From positions 1 through 54,290 of the forward strand of contig JADILX010000090.1 in assembly GCA_017695025.1 (NCBI GenBank): a DNA stretch of 54,290 nt, in the 5' to 3' direction. The stretch comes from Candidatus Cryptobacteroides excrementavium. GTDB lineage: Bacteria > Bacteroidota > Bacteroidia > Bacteroidales > UBA932. The notes beneath the pieces are model-generated. The model saw only the letters and a list, made by a program, of their open reading frames with translations. It was not told where the DNA came from and ran no database searches. Position numbers and translations under genes: made by a program. Below, one piece after another: positions 27,113 to 36,304 of this stretch (position 1 is the stretch's first letter; each line of letters opens with the position of its first letter).

Positions 27113-27158
27113 AAAGGTAATAAAGATTTTCTCAAATCAGTTTTTTTATCTACTTTTG
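27113..27158. promoter_or_regulatory. Divergent promoter boxes of the reductase pair and pyrG
   Basis: Minus strand: TACCTTTG at 27120-27113, without a good -33 element. Plus strand: TTTT (27127-27130), 20 bases, then TACTTTTG (27151-27158) in front of pyrG. Confidence 0.5.
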
Positions 27159-27187
27159 TGTCCCTGAAAACGTATAAATCACAATTT

Positions 27188-28858
27188 ATGAATACAAAAT
27201 ATGTCTTCGTTTCAGGCGGTGTGGCTTCTTCACTGGGAAAAGGAATCATTTCGGCATCTCTGGCCAAACTCCTACAGGCAAGGGGACTCCGTGTGACCAT
27301 CCAGAAATTCGACCCTTACATCAACATCGATCCCGGTACGCTCAACCCTTATGAGCATGGGGAATGCTATGTGACTGACGACGGGGCGGAGACCGACCTG
27401 GATCTCGGACATTATGAGAGATTTCTTGGCGTCCACACATCCAAGGCTAATAATGTCACTACCGGGCGTATATACCATACTGTCATAAGCCGTGAGCGTG
27501 AGGGCGCATATCTCGGAAAGACAGTTCAGATTGTGCCTCATATAACGGATGAAATAAAGAGGCGGATGCTTCTTCTCGGCAAGACAGGAAAATATGATGT
27601 CATCATCACAGAAATAGGCGGTACGGTAGGTGACATGGAGTCAGAGCCTTTCATAGAGGCCGTGCGTCAGCTCCAGTGGGAACTTCCCGAGGAGGACTGC
27701 GTGACAATACACCTTACCCTCGTGCCTTATCTGAGTGCCGCAAAGGAACTCAAGACCAAGCCGACACAGCATTCCGTGCAGATGCTCCAGCAGAACGGAG
27801 TCCAGCCTGATATCATAGTCTGCCGTACGGAACACAGGCTTACCCCTGAAATCCGCCGCAAGGTAGCCCTGTTCTGCAATGTGAAGCCAGGGCATGTCAT
27901 AGAGTCCATGGATGCTGAGTCCATATATTCGGTGCCTCTGAACATGAAGGCGGAAAAACTCGATCAGCTTGTCCTCGACCATTTCGGGCTGAAGTCTCTG
28001 CCTGATCCTGATCTGACGGAATGGAACAGGTTCCTTGAAAAACTCTTCCATCCCAAGAGCAGTGTGGACATCGCCCTTGTCGGGAAATATGTTGAACTTC
28101 AGGATGCCTACAAGTCGATACTCGAGTCTTTTGTGCATGCCGGAGCCGCCAATGAATGCAAGGTCAATGTCCACAGCATACACAGTGAGTATCTCAATGA
28201 TGACAATGCTGAGGAGAAACTCGGGAACATGGACGGAATCCTTGTTGCGCCAGGATTCGGTGAGCGTGGCCTTGAGGGAAAGATAGTTGCGGTCAGATAT
28301 GCAAGAGAGCACAATGTGCCGTTTTTCGGTATCTGTCTCGGCATGCAGATGGCAGTTGTCGAGTTTGCCCGAGATGTGCTCGGTCTCAAGGATGCTGTAT
28401 CCACGGAAGTCAACCCGTCCACCCCTGTCCCGATTATCGACCTCATGGAGGACCAGAAGAGTACCACCATCAAGGGCGGTACCATGAGGCTCGGTGCATA
28501 TGACTGCAGGCTCGAGAAGGATTCGCTGGCATATCGCATATATGGCTCTGAAAAGATATCTGAACGTCATCGCCACAGATACGAGTTCAACAACGAGTAT
28601 CTCCCTATGGTCGAGGCGGCAGGCATGAAGGCTACAGGCAAGAATCCGGAGACGGGACTTGTCGAGATAGTAGAGATCCCGACACATCCGTTCTTCATCG
28701 GGGTACAGTTCCATCCGGAACTCAAGAGTACTCCGGAGCATCCGCAGCCTATATTTGTGGCCTTTGTCAAGGCATCCATGGAGTACCGCCAGAAACATCA
28801 TGCATGCGTGTCTTCTGAAGGTACGGACTCCGGAAAACCTGCCGGGAATAATCAGTGA
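27188..28858 (+). CDS. pyrG: CTP synthase
   Basis: The 556-residue protein starts MNTKYVFVSGGVASSLGKGI, the invariant CTP synthase N-terminus with its ATP loop. The amidoligase domain is followed by a class I glutaminase with nucleophile cysteine in GICLGMQMAV and the HPEL motif near the C-terminus. It converts UTP to CTP using glutamine. The open frame extends upstream to 26534 antisense to the steroid-reductase gene, but homology and the promoter at 27151 fix the start at 27188. Confidence 0.97.
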   Translation: MNTKYVFVSGGVASSLGKGIISASLAKLLQARGLRVTIQKFDPYINIDPGTLNPYEHGECYVTDDGAETDLDLGHYERFLGVHTSKANNVTTGRIYHTVISREREGAYLGKTVQIVPHITDEIKRRMLLLGKTGKYDVIITEIGGTVGDMESEPFIEAVRQLQWELPEEDCVTIHLTLVPYLSAAKELKTKPTQHSVQMLQQNGVQPDIIVCRTEHRLTPEIRRKVALFCNVKPGHVIESMDAESIYSVPLNMKAEKLDQLVLDHFGLKSLPDPDLTEWNRFLEKLFHPKSSVDIALVGKYVELQDAYKSILESFVHAGAANECKVNVHSIHSEYLNDDNAEEKLGNMDGILVAPGFGERGLEGKIVAVRYAREHNVPFFGICLGMQMAVVEFARDVLGLKDAVSTEVNPSTPVPIIDLMEDQKSTTIKGGTMRLGAYDCRLEKDSLAYRIYGSEKISERHRHRYEFNNEYLPMVEAAGMKATGKNPETGLVEIVEIPTHPFFIGVQFHPELKSTPEHPQPIFVAFVKASMEYRQKHHACVSSEGTDSGKPAGNNQ

Positions 28859-28859
28859 C

Positions 28860-28886
28860 AGATGCCGGATGTCCGCACCGGCATCT
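28860..28886 (+). terminator. Hairpin after pyrG, possible weak terminator
   Basis: A perfect 9-bp stem AGATGCCGG/CCGGCATCT with a 9-base loop starts right after the pyrG stop codon. It lacks a continuous T run, so it may act as a partial terminator or an mRNA 3' stabiliser. Confidence 0.4.
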
Positions 28887-28922
28887 CATTCTGTTGTCTG
28901 CAATTTTATATTTCTTACGGTC

Positions 28923-29711
28923 ATGGCATCAGTAGCAAGATATATGATCAGGGCTGCCGTCCTTTTCCTGACGGCAGCCTTTGTGTCTTCTGTATTCCCT
29001 GTATCTGCGGCAGCGGCTGTCAGGAATTACCGTCTCAAAGTGGTGCGGGAATATCCGCATGACACCGGTTCATATACCCAGGGGCTGTTCATCCATGACG
29101 GGCAGATGTACGAGAGTACCGGCCAGTATGGACTGTCTACTTTCCGCAAGGTCGACATCAGCAGCGGTGAGCCTCTGAGAAGGCTTGATTTCAGCAGGAA
29201 ATATTTTGTCGAGGGATCGGCCGTGCTTGGGGATGACCTGTATATCCTCACATGGACCAACCGTGTCGCTTTCATATACGACATCAATACTCTTGAATAC
29301 AAGGCGACAAAATCTTATCCCCGCCAGGGATGGGGGCTGACCACTGACGGTTCGCAACTTATTGCGAGTGACGGGTCGGCCGCCCTTTATTTCATGACAC
29401 CCCAACTTCAGGTGACTCGTACATTGACAGTCCGGCTTTCAGGTCGTCCTGTACGTTCTCTCAATGAACTTGAATATATCGGGGGAAAGATATGGGCAAA
29501 TGTCTATACCAGCGATCTGATACTCATCATCAATCCGGACACCGGCAATGTGGAGGGTACAGTAGACTGTACCGGTCTGCTCCCTGATTCGCTCCGGACC
29601 CCATCGACCGATGTCCTCAACGGCATCGCCAGCGATCCTTCTACAGGCAAAATCTATCTTACCGGAAAGAATTGGCCAAGGCTTTATGAGGTGGTACTGG
29701 AGGAGAAATGA
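28923..29711 (+). CDS. Exported glutaminyl-peptide cyclotransferase
   Basis: After a signal peptide (MIRAAVLFLTAAFVSSVFPVSAAAA), the 262-residue protein follows the plant/bacterial glutamine cyclotransferase five-bladed propeller: YTQGLFIHDGQMYESTGQYG, YPRQGWGLTTDGSQLIASDG, LNELEYIGGKIWANVY and LNGIASDPSTGKIYLTGKNWP. It cyclises N-terminal glutamine of exported proteins to pyroglutamate. This modification is frequent in Bacteroidota envelope proteins whose signal peptides are cut before Gln. Confidence 0.92.
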   Translation: MASVARYMIRAAVLFLTAAFVSSVFPVSAAAAVRNYRLKVVREYPHDTGSYTQGLFIHDGQMYESTGQYGLSTFRKVDISSGEPLRRLDFSRKYFVEGSAVLGDDLYILTWTNRVAFIYDINTLEYKATKSYPRQGWGLTTDGSQLIASDGSAALYFMTPQLQVTRTLTVRLSGRPVRSLNELEYIGGKIWANVYTSDLILIINPDTGNVEGTVDCTGLLPDSLRTPSTDVLNGIASDPSTGKIYLTGKNWPRLYEVVLEEK

Positions 29712-29743
29712 TATAACGTAAAAATGTCAAAAAATAGAATCTT

Positions 29744-30355
29744 ATGAAAAAATCAGTCCGCCGGGCAGTCTTCCTGCTGTCGTTTATTGTTTCAGTCACG
29801 CTTTCCGGCGTGTCTGCCAATGCTCAGTATATAAGTGACATGCCAGAGGACTGGCCTGTGGTCAGGAAGGGGGCCGATTTCTATGCCAACGGGGAAATCC
29901 TTACGCCTGAGCAACTTGGAAGCCTCCTGTCATATACGGACGGTATCACCCTTTCTCAGGTGGAGCAATATCAGAAAGGCTTCAGGACGGGTAAGGGCCT
30001 GCTTATCGGCTTCGGGGCACTGACAGGGGCCGGGCTTCTGACCTTGGGTGTCGGTGCTGTAGGTGTGTTTGTCGAGGCCATTGCCCTTGGCATAGGAGTG
30101 TCATTATTCGCCCCTCTGTATGCTGTGTCCGGAGACTCCCCGGATGCCTCTCTTAATAGCGGCTTCATATATGTCACCTATGCAGGTCTGGCCGCTACAG
30201 GTGTCGGAGTCCTTGGCCTGGCTGCAGGGACAGCCGTCTATTGCGTGTACAAGAAACGGCTGAACCGCGTCGCTGACTCGGTCAATGCGTCAAGGGAAGT
30301 CCGGCTGTCATTTGGTGTCCAGAAATATGGAGCCGGACTGGCCTTGAACTTTTGA
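29744..30355 (+). CDS. Exported membrane protein of unknown function
   Basis: The 203-residue protein has a signal peptide ending ANAQ and two long Gly/Ala-rich hydrophobic segments (about 83-120 and 145-168). They are separated by a short loop and followed by a basic stretch (YKKRLNR). I do not recognise a family. It follows the glutaminyl cyclase gene by 32 bases, so it may be co-transcribed. The predicted mature N-terminus is glutamine (AQ), a potential substrate for that enzyme. It converges on the mannosidase operon with an 8-base gap. Confidence 0.65.
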   Translation: MKKSVRRAVFLLSFIVSVTLSGVSANAQYISDMPEDWPVVRKGADFYANGEILTPEQLGSLLSYTDGITLSQVEQYQKGFRTGKGLLIGFGALTGAGLLTLGVGAVGVFVEAIALGIGVSLFAPLYAVSGDSPDASLNSGFIYVTYAGLAATGVGVLGLAAGTAVYCVYKKRLNRVADSVNASREVRLSFGVQKYGAGLALNF

Positions 30356-30363
30356 TTAGAGCC

Positions 30364-33300
30364 TTATTTAAACCTTACTTTTATAAAGACATTTTGATAT
30401 GGCTGCATCTCCAAGGATTCGAGTTCCTGTCGTGTTGATGCACTTTCTTCACATATATTGACCACTTCAAACGGGATGGCATTACCGTCCCAGTCATATA
30501 TGGTGAGTGTTGCCGCTTTCCCGTCAGTCTCTCTGAAATTGAAGATAACAGATCCTTCAGATATTTCAGACGGACGTGCTGAAATCATTACAATGTTGTT
30601 TGCTTCAGTGTGAATAAATGACTTTGTCTGCGCCTGACTGTTTTTTTCAGGTGCTGGTGGTATTACCCGGACAGGCATAGGTGTCCTGTTGCCAATCCCA
30701 AACTTGATGGCATCAGAGTTACTGTTACCAGCAACAGAGGTTACGAAATAGCTCCAGTTCAGTTCTCCTTCCTGACTTGCCCTGAAATTAGTTGTCCAGT
30801 AATTGTTCATGACCCATGAATAAATATGAGCATTATTCTGTTTATGGTCAATTCTGTACGGATCATTCAAAAGTTCCCCCATCATATAGAGCGGAATCTG
30901 TTCCGTTGACATCAGGATCTGGCATGAATCATTACGTACACCTGCAAAATTCTGTACTGTGTTCCATGCTGCTGAAGATCTTGGTATCTGATTGTCTGCA
31001 TGCCTGACAATGCCTCCTGGAACATCGAAATAGTGTCTTGCATCCTTCAGTTTAAACGGGAAAGCCACGTATATACCAGCGGGATCTGTTTCCGGGAGTC
31101 TTATTATTGAGTAACAGAATTCTATAAGTTTCACATGGTTATATACCTTGATTTCTATCCTTACTCCATGGCTTCTGTCACATCCCCTGCTTTCTCCTGT
31201 AAAAGATATAGTATTGTAGACCTTGCCTTTATCTGTACCTGTATACCTTACATTTTCAAGAGGATGACGTGAATATGTGTCAAAGCGCCTGGCTTCCATC
31301 TGAGCACGGTCTCCTTTAAGAGACTCGTATATGAATTCTCCGATATTCCATCCGGCTGTAGAGTCTGCCAGTTCCACATCCAGTTCTTTATCGTATAGTG
31401 AGGAGATGTTGCCTTTCTGGAGATCAAATTTTATCTTGTACCAGTCATTTTCGAATACTCCGTCGTTAAGACCTGTCTCTGTGTCCATAGCCATAGGTCT
31501 GTCATGGACTTCAATTTCAAAGGTCTTGTATCCGAAAGCCGGAATGTCTTTGGCCCACACAGCGTAATAACGGCCTTCGCTACGGGAATTAAGTGCTTGA
31601 CATTCAGTGTATTCTCCGTTTTTGTCTATAAGTGCAAAATCTTTGTCAGGTGGAATCATCCCATAGTCGGCATAGAATTTCACAAGTTTTGACCTTGTCC
31701 ATCCGCAAGGATTGAAGAAAGTCACTGTCGGATTCGTGCTGCGGTACAGGTCTTCATAGAACATGCCTGCTGCTGCCTCACCGATCATTTTCGTACTTTT
31801 TAGCGCTTCCCATACATATGACCCTTTTTCTGCCCATTGTACCTCTGAGTTTTCACACATTGGTTCGCGGATGCTTTCCGCTGCACCGAATGTATGTTCG
31901 TCATAGAAAAGGAGGTTTCTGTAGATTCTCCTGATTTCATCCTGGTTGCCCGGTATCTGCCTGTGTCCGGATAATACAGACATGGCAAACATTGCTTCAG
32001 CAGCCCCAATATCAGACTGGGTGGTTCTTGATGCTGCGGTTTCTCTGGCCGCAGAGCCGAACCCATCTGTCCACCAGTCAGGGTAGGCGGCACGCCATAC
32101 AGGAAGATTATCTGAATACTTGTCTTCGATTTCCGACATGAATTCTCCCATTGTGGCACTTTTTAATTTCGGATATTCGTATTTTTCATTCCAGCGTCTT
32201 ATCAGATCGCATTCTATAAGGCATGGCGGAGAGTTGTCTGTGAAGTATCCGGAATATTGTACGGCTATAATAGGGAACTGATAGTCATGTTTCTTGAGTT
32301 TGTCTATGTAGGCAAAAAGCCCGTTTTCTACAGAATTGAGATTGCCAGAATGTATGCCCCAGGCATTTCCGGTATTGTAATGGTCCGACCTGTATGATAG
32401 CAGAGACTTTCCGGATGGTGCCTCCCATTTGTAGACTGTTGGACAGTCAAACGGGATGTCGGATCTGTGGCTGTTCGAACCGATTGTCATATATCTGACC
32501 CCGAGATCAGGGAGGTAGTCTGCAAGGCACCACGCTATGCCGCATACATCATTCTGCATGGCAGTGACGACTGGAATCCCCATGCTGTGAAATTTCTCTA
32601 CAGGTGACAGAAACGTGCGGTAATTGTTTTCACCGGATATCTCGGACATGTTGAAAAACATGGCTGTCACTTCAATCCTGCCCTCTTTTACATACTTCAG
32701 GAATTTCTGCACCTGTGACTGGGGCCTTATCCTGAGCCATTCTTCTACTGCCCATGATGCTTCGCATGTCCATCTGAACTGGCTGTCTTCCGGAAGATTG
32801 TCCGTGGCTTCGCAATATTCTATCGCATAGTCGATATAACGGAGATGTTCAGTAAGAATCTCTGTCTGTGGTTTTGTATATCCTATATCAGTATGGGTGT
32901 GCTGCACAAGATATATCGTCCAGTCTTCCGGGGCAAGAATCCTGACTGTGGTTGAGGCAGATGTGCTGCCCGCTGTAAAGGTGAACTTGACATCGTGGCC
33001 AGCGTATCCCTCAGGAATGCATAGTTCCAGTATGTTGATGCCATGCTCAAGATTGACTGCGCCACCTCTGGCGTCTTTCCCATAGGTCCATAGGGCTTCT
33101 GTCTTCTTCCCGGAATTGACGACCATTAATCTGACAGGATGCTGCAGTCCGGCAGGGCTTTTTACAAGGGCGGGAACGGATGCTGTCTCCATGAATGAAA
33201 GCCCTGGCTCTGGTCTCTGGAGGTCTATTCTGACAGGGGAGTCCAGACTTATATTGTCCAGGACAAGCCAGCTCCCTCCGACCGACCTGATAGACAGTTC

Positions 33301-33858
33301 ATTGTTCCCTTGTTTCAAGGCAGAAACAGGGATATTGACTTTCAGGGAAAGATTCCTGGCTTCAGCCTTGAAGTCATCCAGATATGCAGAGTTGCGCCCT
33401 CCTGGTGCCATTCTGGTTACCCGGAATTCATTGAGTCTGATTTCGAGTTCCGGTATATGCGACGGATGTGTCTCTACGAGATTGACTGTGAGAGTCAACT
33501 GTTCCCGGCTACCGGTCGGCTTCGGGATTCTGTCAATTCCGAAACGGATGAATATTGTGCCCTTTACGGCTCCTGCCCATCCGTCATCAGGTCCTGGAAT
33601 CACATAGGGAATGTCTTCTGGTCCGCTTTCCCCATAATTGTATACGGCGGACGAGTACGGGAATATTTCAGGTACTTTGCTGTATGATTGTCCGGACAGG
33701 GCAAATTCGTCAGGCCGTCCGTCTTGGCTGCCTATTGACAGTATGTTGTAACTATAATGATCTCCATGGCCTGATGCAATGGTTTCCGGGAGAGATATTG
33801 TCATTGCAGCCAGGATTGTGGCTGCAGTAAAAACTTGTAATGTATTCAGGTGTCTCAT
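30364..33858 (-). CDS. GH38 alpha-mannosidase with N-terminal PL4-domain-III-like module
   Basis: The 1164-residue exported protein (signal peptide about 1-28) has a beta-sandwich module at about 85-205 that resembles domain III of PL4 lyases. The GH38 catalytic domain follows, with metal ligands H320 and H322 and D324 in QHTHTDIGYT and the predicted nucleophile D437 in MQNDVCG. The long C-terminal beta-rich part is usual for GH38. It would release alpha-mannose outside the cytoplasm and is the last gene of the ROK-isomerase-GH92-GH38 operon. Linkage preference cannot be read from sequence. Confidence 0.88.
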   Translation of the reverse strand: MRHLNTLQVFTAATILAAMTISLPETIASGHGDHYSYNILSIGSQDGRPDEFALSGQSYSKVPEIFPYSSAVYNYGESGPEDIPYVIPGPDDGWAGAVKGTIFIRFGIDRIPKPTGSREQLTLTVNLVETHPSHIPELEIRLNEFRVTRMAPGGRNSAYLDDFKAEARNLSLKVNIPVSALKQGNNELSIRSVGGSWLVLDNISLDSPVRIDLQRPEPGLSFMETASVPALVKSPAGLQHPVRLMVVNSGKKTEALWTYGKDARGGAVNLEHGINILELCIPEGYAGHDVKFTFTAGSTSASTTVRILAPEDWTIYLVQHTHTDIGYTKPQTEILTEHLRYIDYAIEYCEATDNLPEDSQFRWTCEASWAVEEWLRIRPQSQVQKFLKYVKEGRIEVTAMFFNMSEISGENNYRTFLSPVEKFHSMGIPVVTAMQNDVCGIAWCLADYLPDLGVRYMTIGSNSHRSDIPFDCPTVYKWEAPSGKSLLSYRSDHYNTGNAWGIHSGNLNSVENGLFAYIDKLKKHDYQFPIIAVQYSGYFTDNSPPCLIECDLIRRWNEKYEYPKLKSATMGEFMSEIEDKYSDNLPVWRAAYPDWWTDGFGSAARETAASRTTQSDIGAAEAMFAMSVLSGHRQIPGNQDEIRRIYRNLLFYDEHTFGAAESIREPMCENSEVQWAEKGSYVWEALKSTKMIGEAAAGMFYEDLYRSTNPTVTFFNPCGWTRSKLVKFYADYGMIPPDKDFALIDKNGEYTECQALNSRSEGRYYAVWAKDIPAFGYKTFEIEVHDRPMAMDTETGLNDGVFENDWYKIKFDLQKGNISSLYDKELDVELADSTAGWNIGEFIYESLKGDRAQMEARRFDTYSRHPLENVRYTGTDKGKVYNTISFTGESRGCDRSHGVRIEIKVYNHVKLIEFCYSIIRLPETDPAGIYVAFPFKLKDARHYFDVPGGIVRHADNQIPRSSAAWNTVQNFAGVRNDSCQILMSTEQIPLYMMGELLNDPYRIDHKQNNAHIYSWVMNNYWTTNFRASQEGELNWSYFVTSVAGNSNSDAIKFGIGNRTPMPVRVIPPAPEKNSQAQTKSFIHTEANNIVMISARPSEISEGSVIFNFRETDGKAATLTIYDWDGNAIPFEVVNICEESASTRQELESLEMQPYQNVFIKVRFK

Positions 33859-33908
33859 TGTCTGATGTTTTGTCGTGTATTGGTATTTGCCATGAGTTTT
33901 TCATCCAT

Positions 33909-36293
33909 TCATTGGATGGTTGCCTGATTAATGGCCCTGTCCGGTATTTTATTGGACAGTGTCACTTCAAGTCTGCCTCCGTCGGTTATTTCAGCGAATG
34001 GTATGCATACCGGGTCGACGGGCTTGCCATTAAGTATCGCAGACTGGATATAGTAACTGTCTGTGGAGTTCCCTGTGGTTTCGATAATGAATTTTTCCCC
34101 TGTGTAATAGTCCGGATTGAGGGTTATGGTAATTTTGTCAAACAGCGGACTTCCGAGCTGGAATGACGGTTCCGGTGCAGTAAGTCCTTTGGCATCGAAC
34201 AGACCCATCGAAGCCATCACATACCATGCCCCGAGCTGACCCTGGTCTTCGTCCTGTCCGTATCCGTATCCATGTACAGGATCTGTCCCGTAGAACTCGT
34301 TGCAGATGAGTCTCATCCATTTCTGTGACAGCCATGGGCTGCCGGCAAAGTTGAAGAGTGAGGAGATATGCAGGTTAGGCTGGTTGCCATGGTTATAGTA
34401 TGAGTGCAGTCCGGAAAATGCATTGACTGTAGTGCCTCCGCCGAAGATATTTTCGCGGGATATTGTGAATGTGCTGTCAAGGCGTCTTACAAACTCGTCT
34501 CTGCCGACAAGTGAGACCAGCCTTTCAATGTGATGTGGCACGTAGTAGGTATATTGTACTGCATTGCCCTCCTGGAAACCTTTCCATGGTGCTGTCGGAT
34601 TGAATTCCTCGAGAAATTTTCCGTCCCTGTGGCGTGGGCGTATGAGTCTGGTCTGTGTATCGAAGAGATTTTCCCATCCATGCGACAGGCTTTCGAGCAG
34701 GATATAGTCTTCATTATGTTCGAGTGCCCTTGCCATCTGTGCAACTGCATAGCAACTGAATGAATATTCAAGGGTGTGAGATGCCGAGAAATCATATTCT
34801 GCATCAGGATTGTCGGAGTAAGGGCAGTATCCGTATCTCAAGAAATCTCCGATATCTTCTTTCCCTGCTCCTTTTACACGTCCTTTGCTGCCTGTCTCGT
34901 TCTTGAAGGCAGCCTGGTATGCTGTCCCGATGTCAAAGTCACGGATTCCGCAATTGTATGCCGCAGCAATTGCCAGCCCTACCATATTTGAACCGACACC
35001 TGACACATACCGGCTGCAGGCAATCCCATCCCCCAGCCATCCGGCATCTTTGTATACCAGAATCTGGCTTGAAATCCAGTCTGAATAATATTCCGGCCAG
35101 GCCAGAGCCCATAGTTGTGTCAGATTCCAGTATGCCCCCCAGACTGCATCGGTGTTGTAATGGTTATGTACCGGATTTCCTGCATTGTCAAGCAGAATCT
35201 GTCCTGTTGTACCGTCGTTTTTCGGATATGCTCCATTAGCATCGCTGGCAAGTCCTCTTCCGAGCAGGGCATGGAAGAGTCCGGTGTAGAACTTGACCCT
35301 GTCCTCTTTCTTCCCGCCTTCGACACGGATACGGCCCAAAGCATTTCCCCAATCTTTCTTTGCTGCGTCCAGCGCCATGTCGAAATCCATCTCTGCTGCT
35401 TCTGTATCAAGGTTATACCTTGCATTTTCTACTGAAGTGTAAGATAGCCCGATCTTTATGTTTATCGTCCTGTCTTCTCTAGTGTCGAATGTAAAGAACA
35501 TCCCGGTTCCGGCCCCTGATATCTCATCTGTCCGCAGAAAGAGTTCTTCTCCACGGAAACATCCGAAAGAACTGGGGCATGCATCGATCTGTGCGCTGAA
35601 ATACATTGTAACATCAGCCCCTTCCTGATATATCCTTACGTATTCGGGAACTGTCTTTACCCAGCCTTCTATTCTGCCGTCCGGTGTGTATCTGGCCCAT
35701 GCATCTTTTACTGGCCCGCTTTCCCCCATTCTGGTTCCGATATTGAATATGATGTTTGAATTTTCTATGGCTGGAAAGGTATATCTGTGGAACCCGGTTC
35801 TTTTGGTAGCTGTAAGTTCTGCCTTTATGCCGTAGTCCTTGAGGACTACAGAATAATATCCCGGAGATGCCTCCTCGTCTTTTTTGTCAAATCTCGACCT
35901 GTATCCGCTTTCTGGTGTGTCAATATCTCCCGGAACAGTCTGGACATCGCCTGTTGTGGGGGCGATGACTATACCTCCGATCTGAAATTCGTGAAAGTTG
36001 GCAAAGCCTTCAATCGTATTGTGCCGTGAGTCATATCCGACGGCCTCCCATCCGCTTTTATTGCCAAGGTGTCCGTCTGTAGTCGGGGCGAGTTTTGCCA
36101 TTCCGAACGGCACCGCTGCCGGGGTAAAGAAAAACCACCTGGAATGGGCTGTGCCGATAAATGGATCTACATATTCTAAGACATTCTCTGTGCTATGCCC
36201 CGAAGAGCAGGCGGCAGGTATTGCTGTCATAATGACTGCAATTGCTGAAACCGTGATGAATGGTACCCATTTTATGTCTGCAAGTCTTGTCAT
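33909..36293 (-). CDS. GH92 alpha-mannosidase lipoprotein
   Basis: The 794-residue protein has a lipoprotein signal (cysteine 29 in IPAAC) and the GH92 start YVDPFIGT, with PFGMAKLAPTTDG and the calcium/acid-region sequence GQDEDQGQLGAWYV near the C-terminus. GH92 enzymes are calcium-dependent exo-alpha-mannosidases, mostly on alpha-1,2 and alpha-1,3 linkages. The EDQGQ version of the motif differs from the more common DDCGQ/EDCGQ form, so linkage specificity may differ. It begins 11 bases after the isomerase gene. Confidence 0.92.
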   Translation of the reverse strand: MTRLADIKWVPFITVSAIAVIMTAIPAACSSGHSTENVLEYVDPFIGTAHSRWFFFTPAAVPFGMAKLAPTTDGHLGNKSGWEAVGYDSRHNTIEGFANFHEFQIGGIVIAPTTGDVQTVPGDIDTPESGYRSRFDKKDEEASPGYYSVVLKDYGIKAELTATKRTGFHRYTFPAIENSNIIFNIGTRMGESGPVKDAWARYTPDGRIEGWVKTVPEYVRIYQEGADVTMYFSAQIDACPSSFGCFRGEELFLRTDEISGAGTGMFFTFDTREDRTINIKIGLSYTSVENARYNLDTEAAEMDFDMALDAAKKDWGNALGRIRVEGGKKEDRVKFYTGLFHALLGRGLASDANGAYPKNDGTTGQILLDNAGNPVHNHYNTDAVWGAYWNLTQLWALAWPEYYSDWISSQILVYKDAGWLGDGIACSRYVSGVGSNMVGLAIAAAYNCGIRDFDIGTAYQAAFKNETGSKGRVKGAGKEDIGDFLRYGYCPYSDNPDAEYDFSASHTLEYSFSCYAVAQMARALEHNEDYILLESLSHGWENLFDTQTRLIRPRHRDGKFLEEFNPTAPWKGFQEGNAVQYTYYVPHHIERLVSLVGRDEFVRRLDSTFTISRENIFGGGTTVNAFSGLHSYYNHGNQPNLHISSLFNFAGSPWLSQKWMRLICNEFYGTDPVHGYGYGQDEDQGQLGAWYVMASMGLFDAKGLTAPEPSFQLGSPLFDKITITLNPDYYTGEKFIIETTGNSTDSYYIQSAILNGKPVDPVCIPFAEITDGGRLEVTLSNKIPDRAINQATIQ

Positions 36294-36304
36294 AGTGATT
36301 GAAA

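Noticed and set aside
26534..27187. Open frame extending pyrG upstream by 218 codons
   Set aside because: It is antisense to the steroid-reductase homologue, has no family similarity, and the CTP synthase N-terminus and promoter fix the start at 27188.
27641..28801. 386-codon minus-strand open frame inside pyrG
   Set aside because: It is a shadow of the high-GC third positions of pyrG; no recognisable domain or ribosome site.
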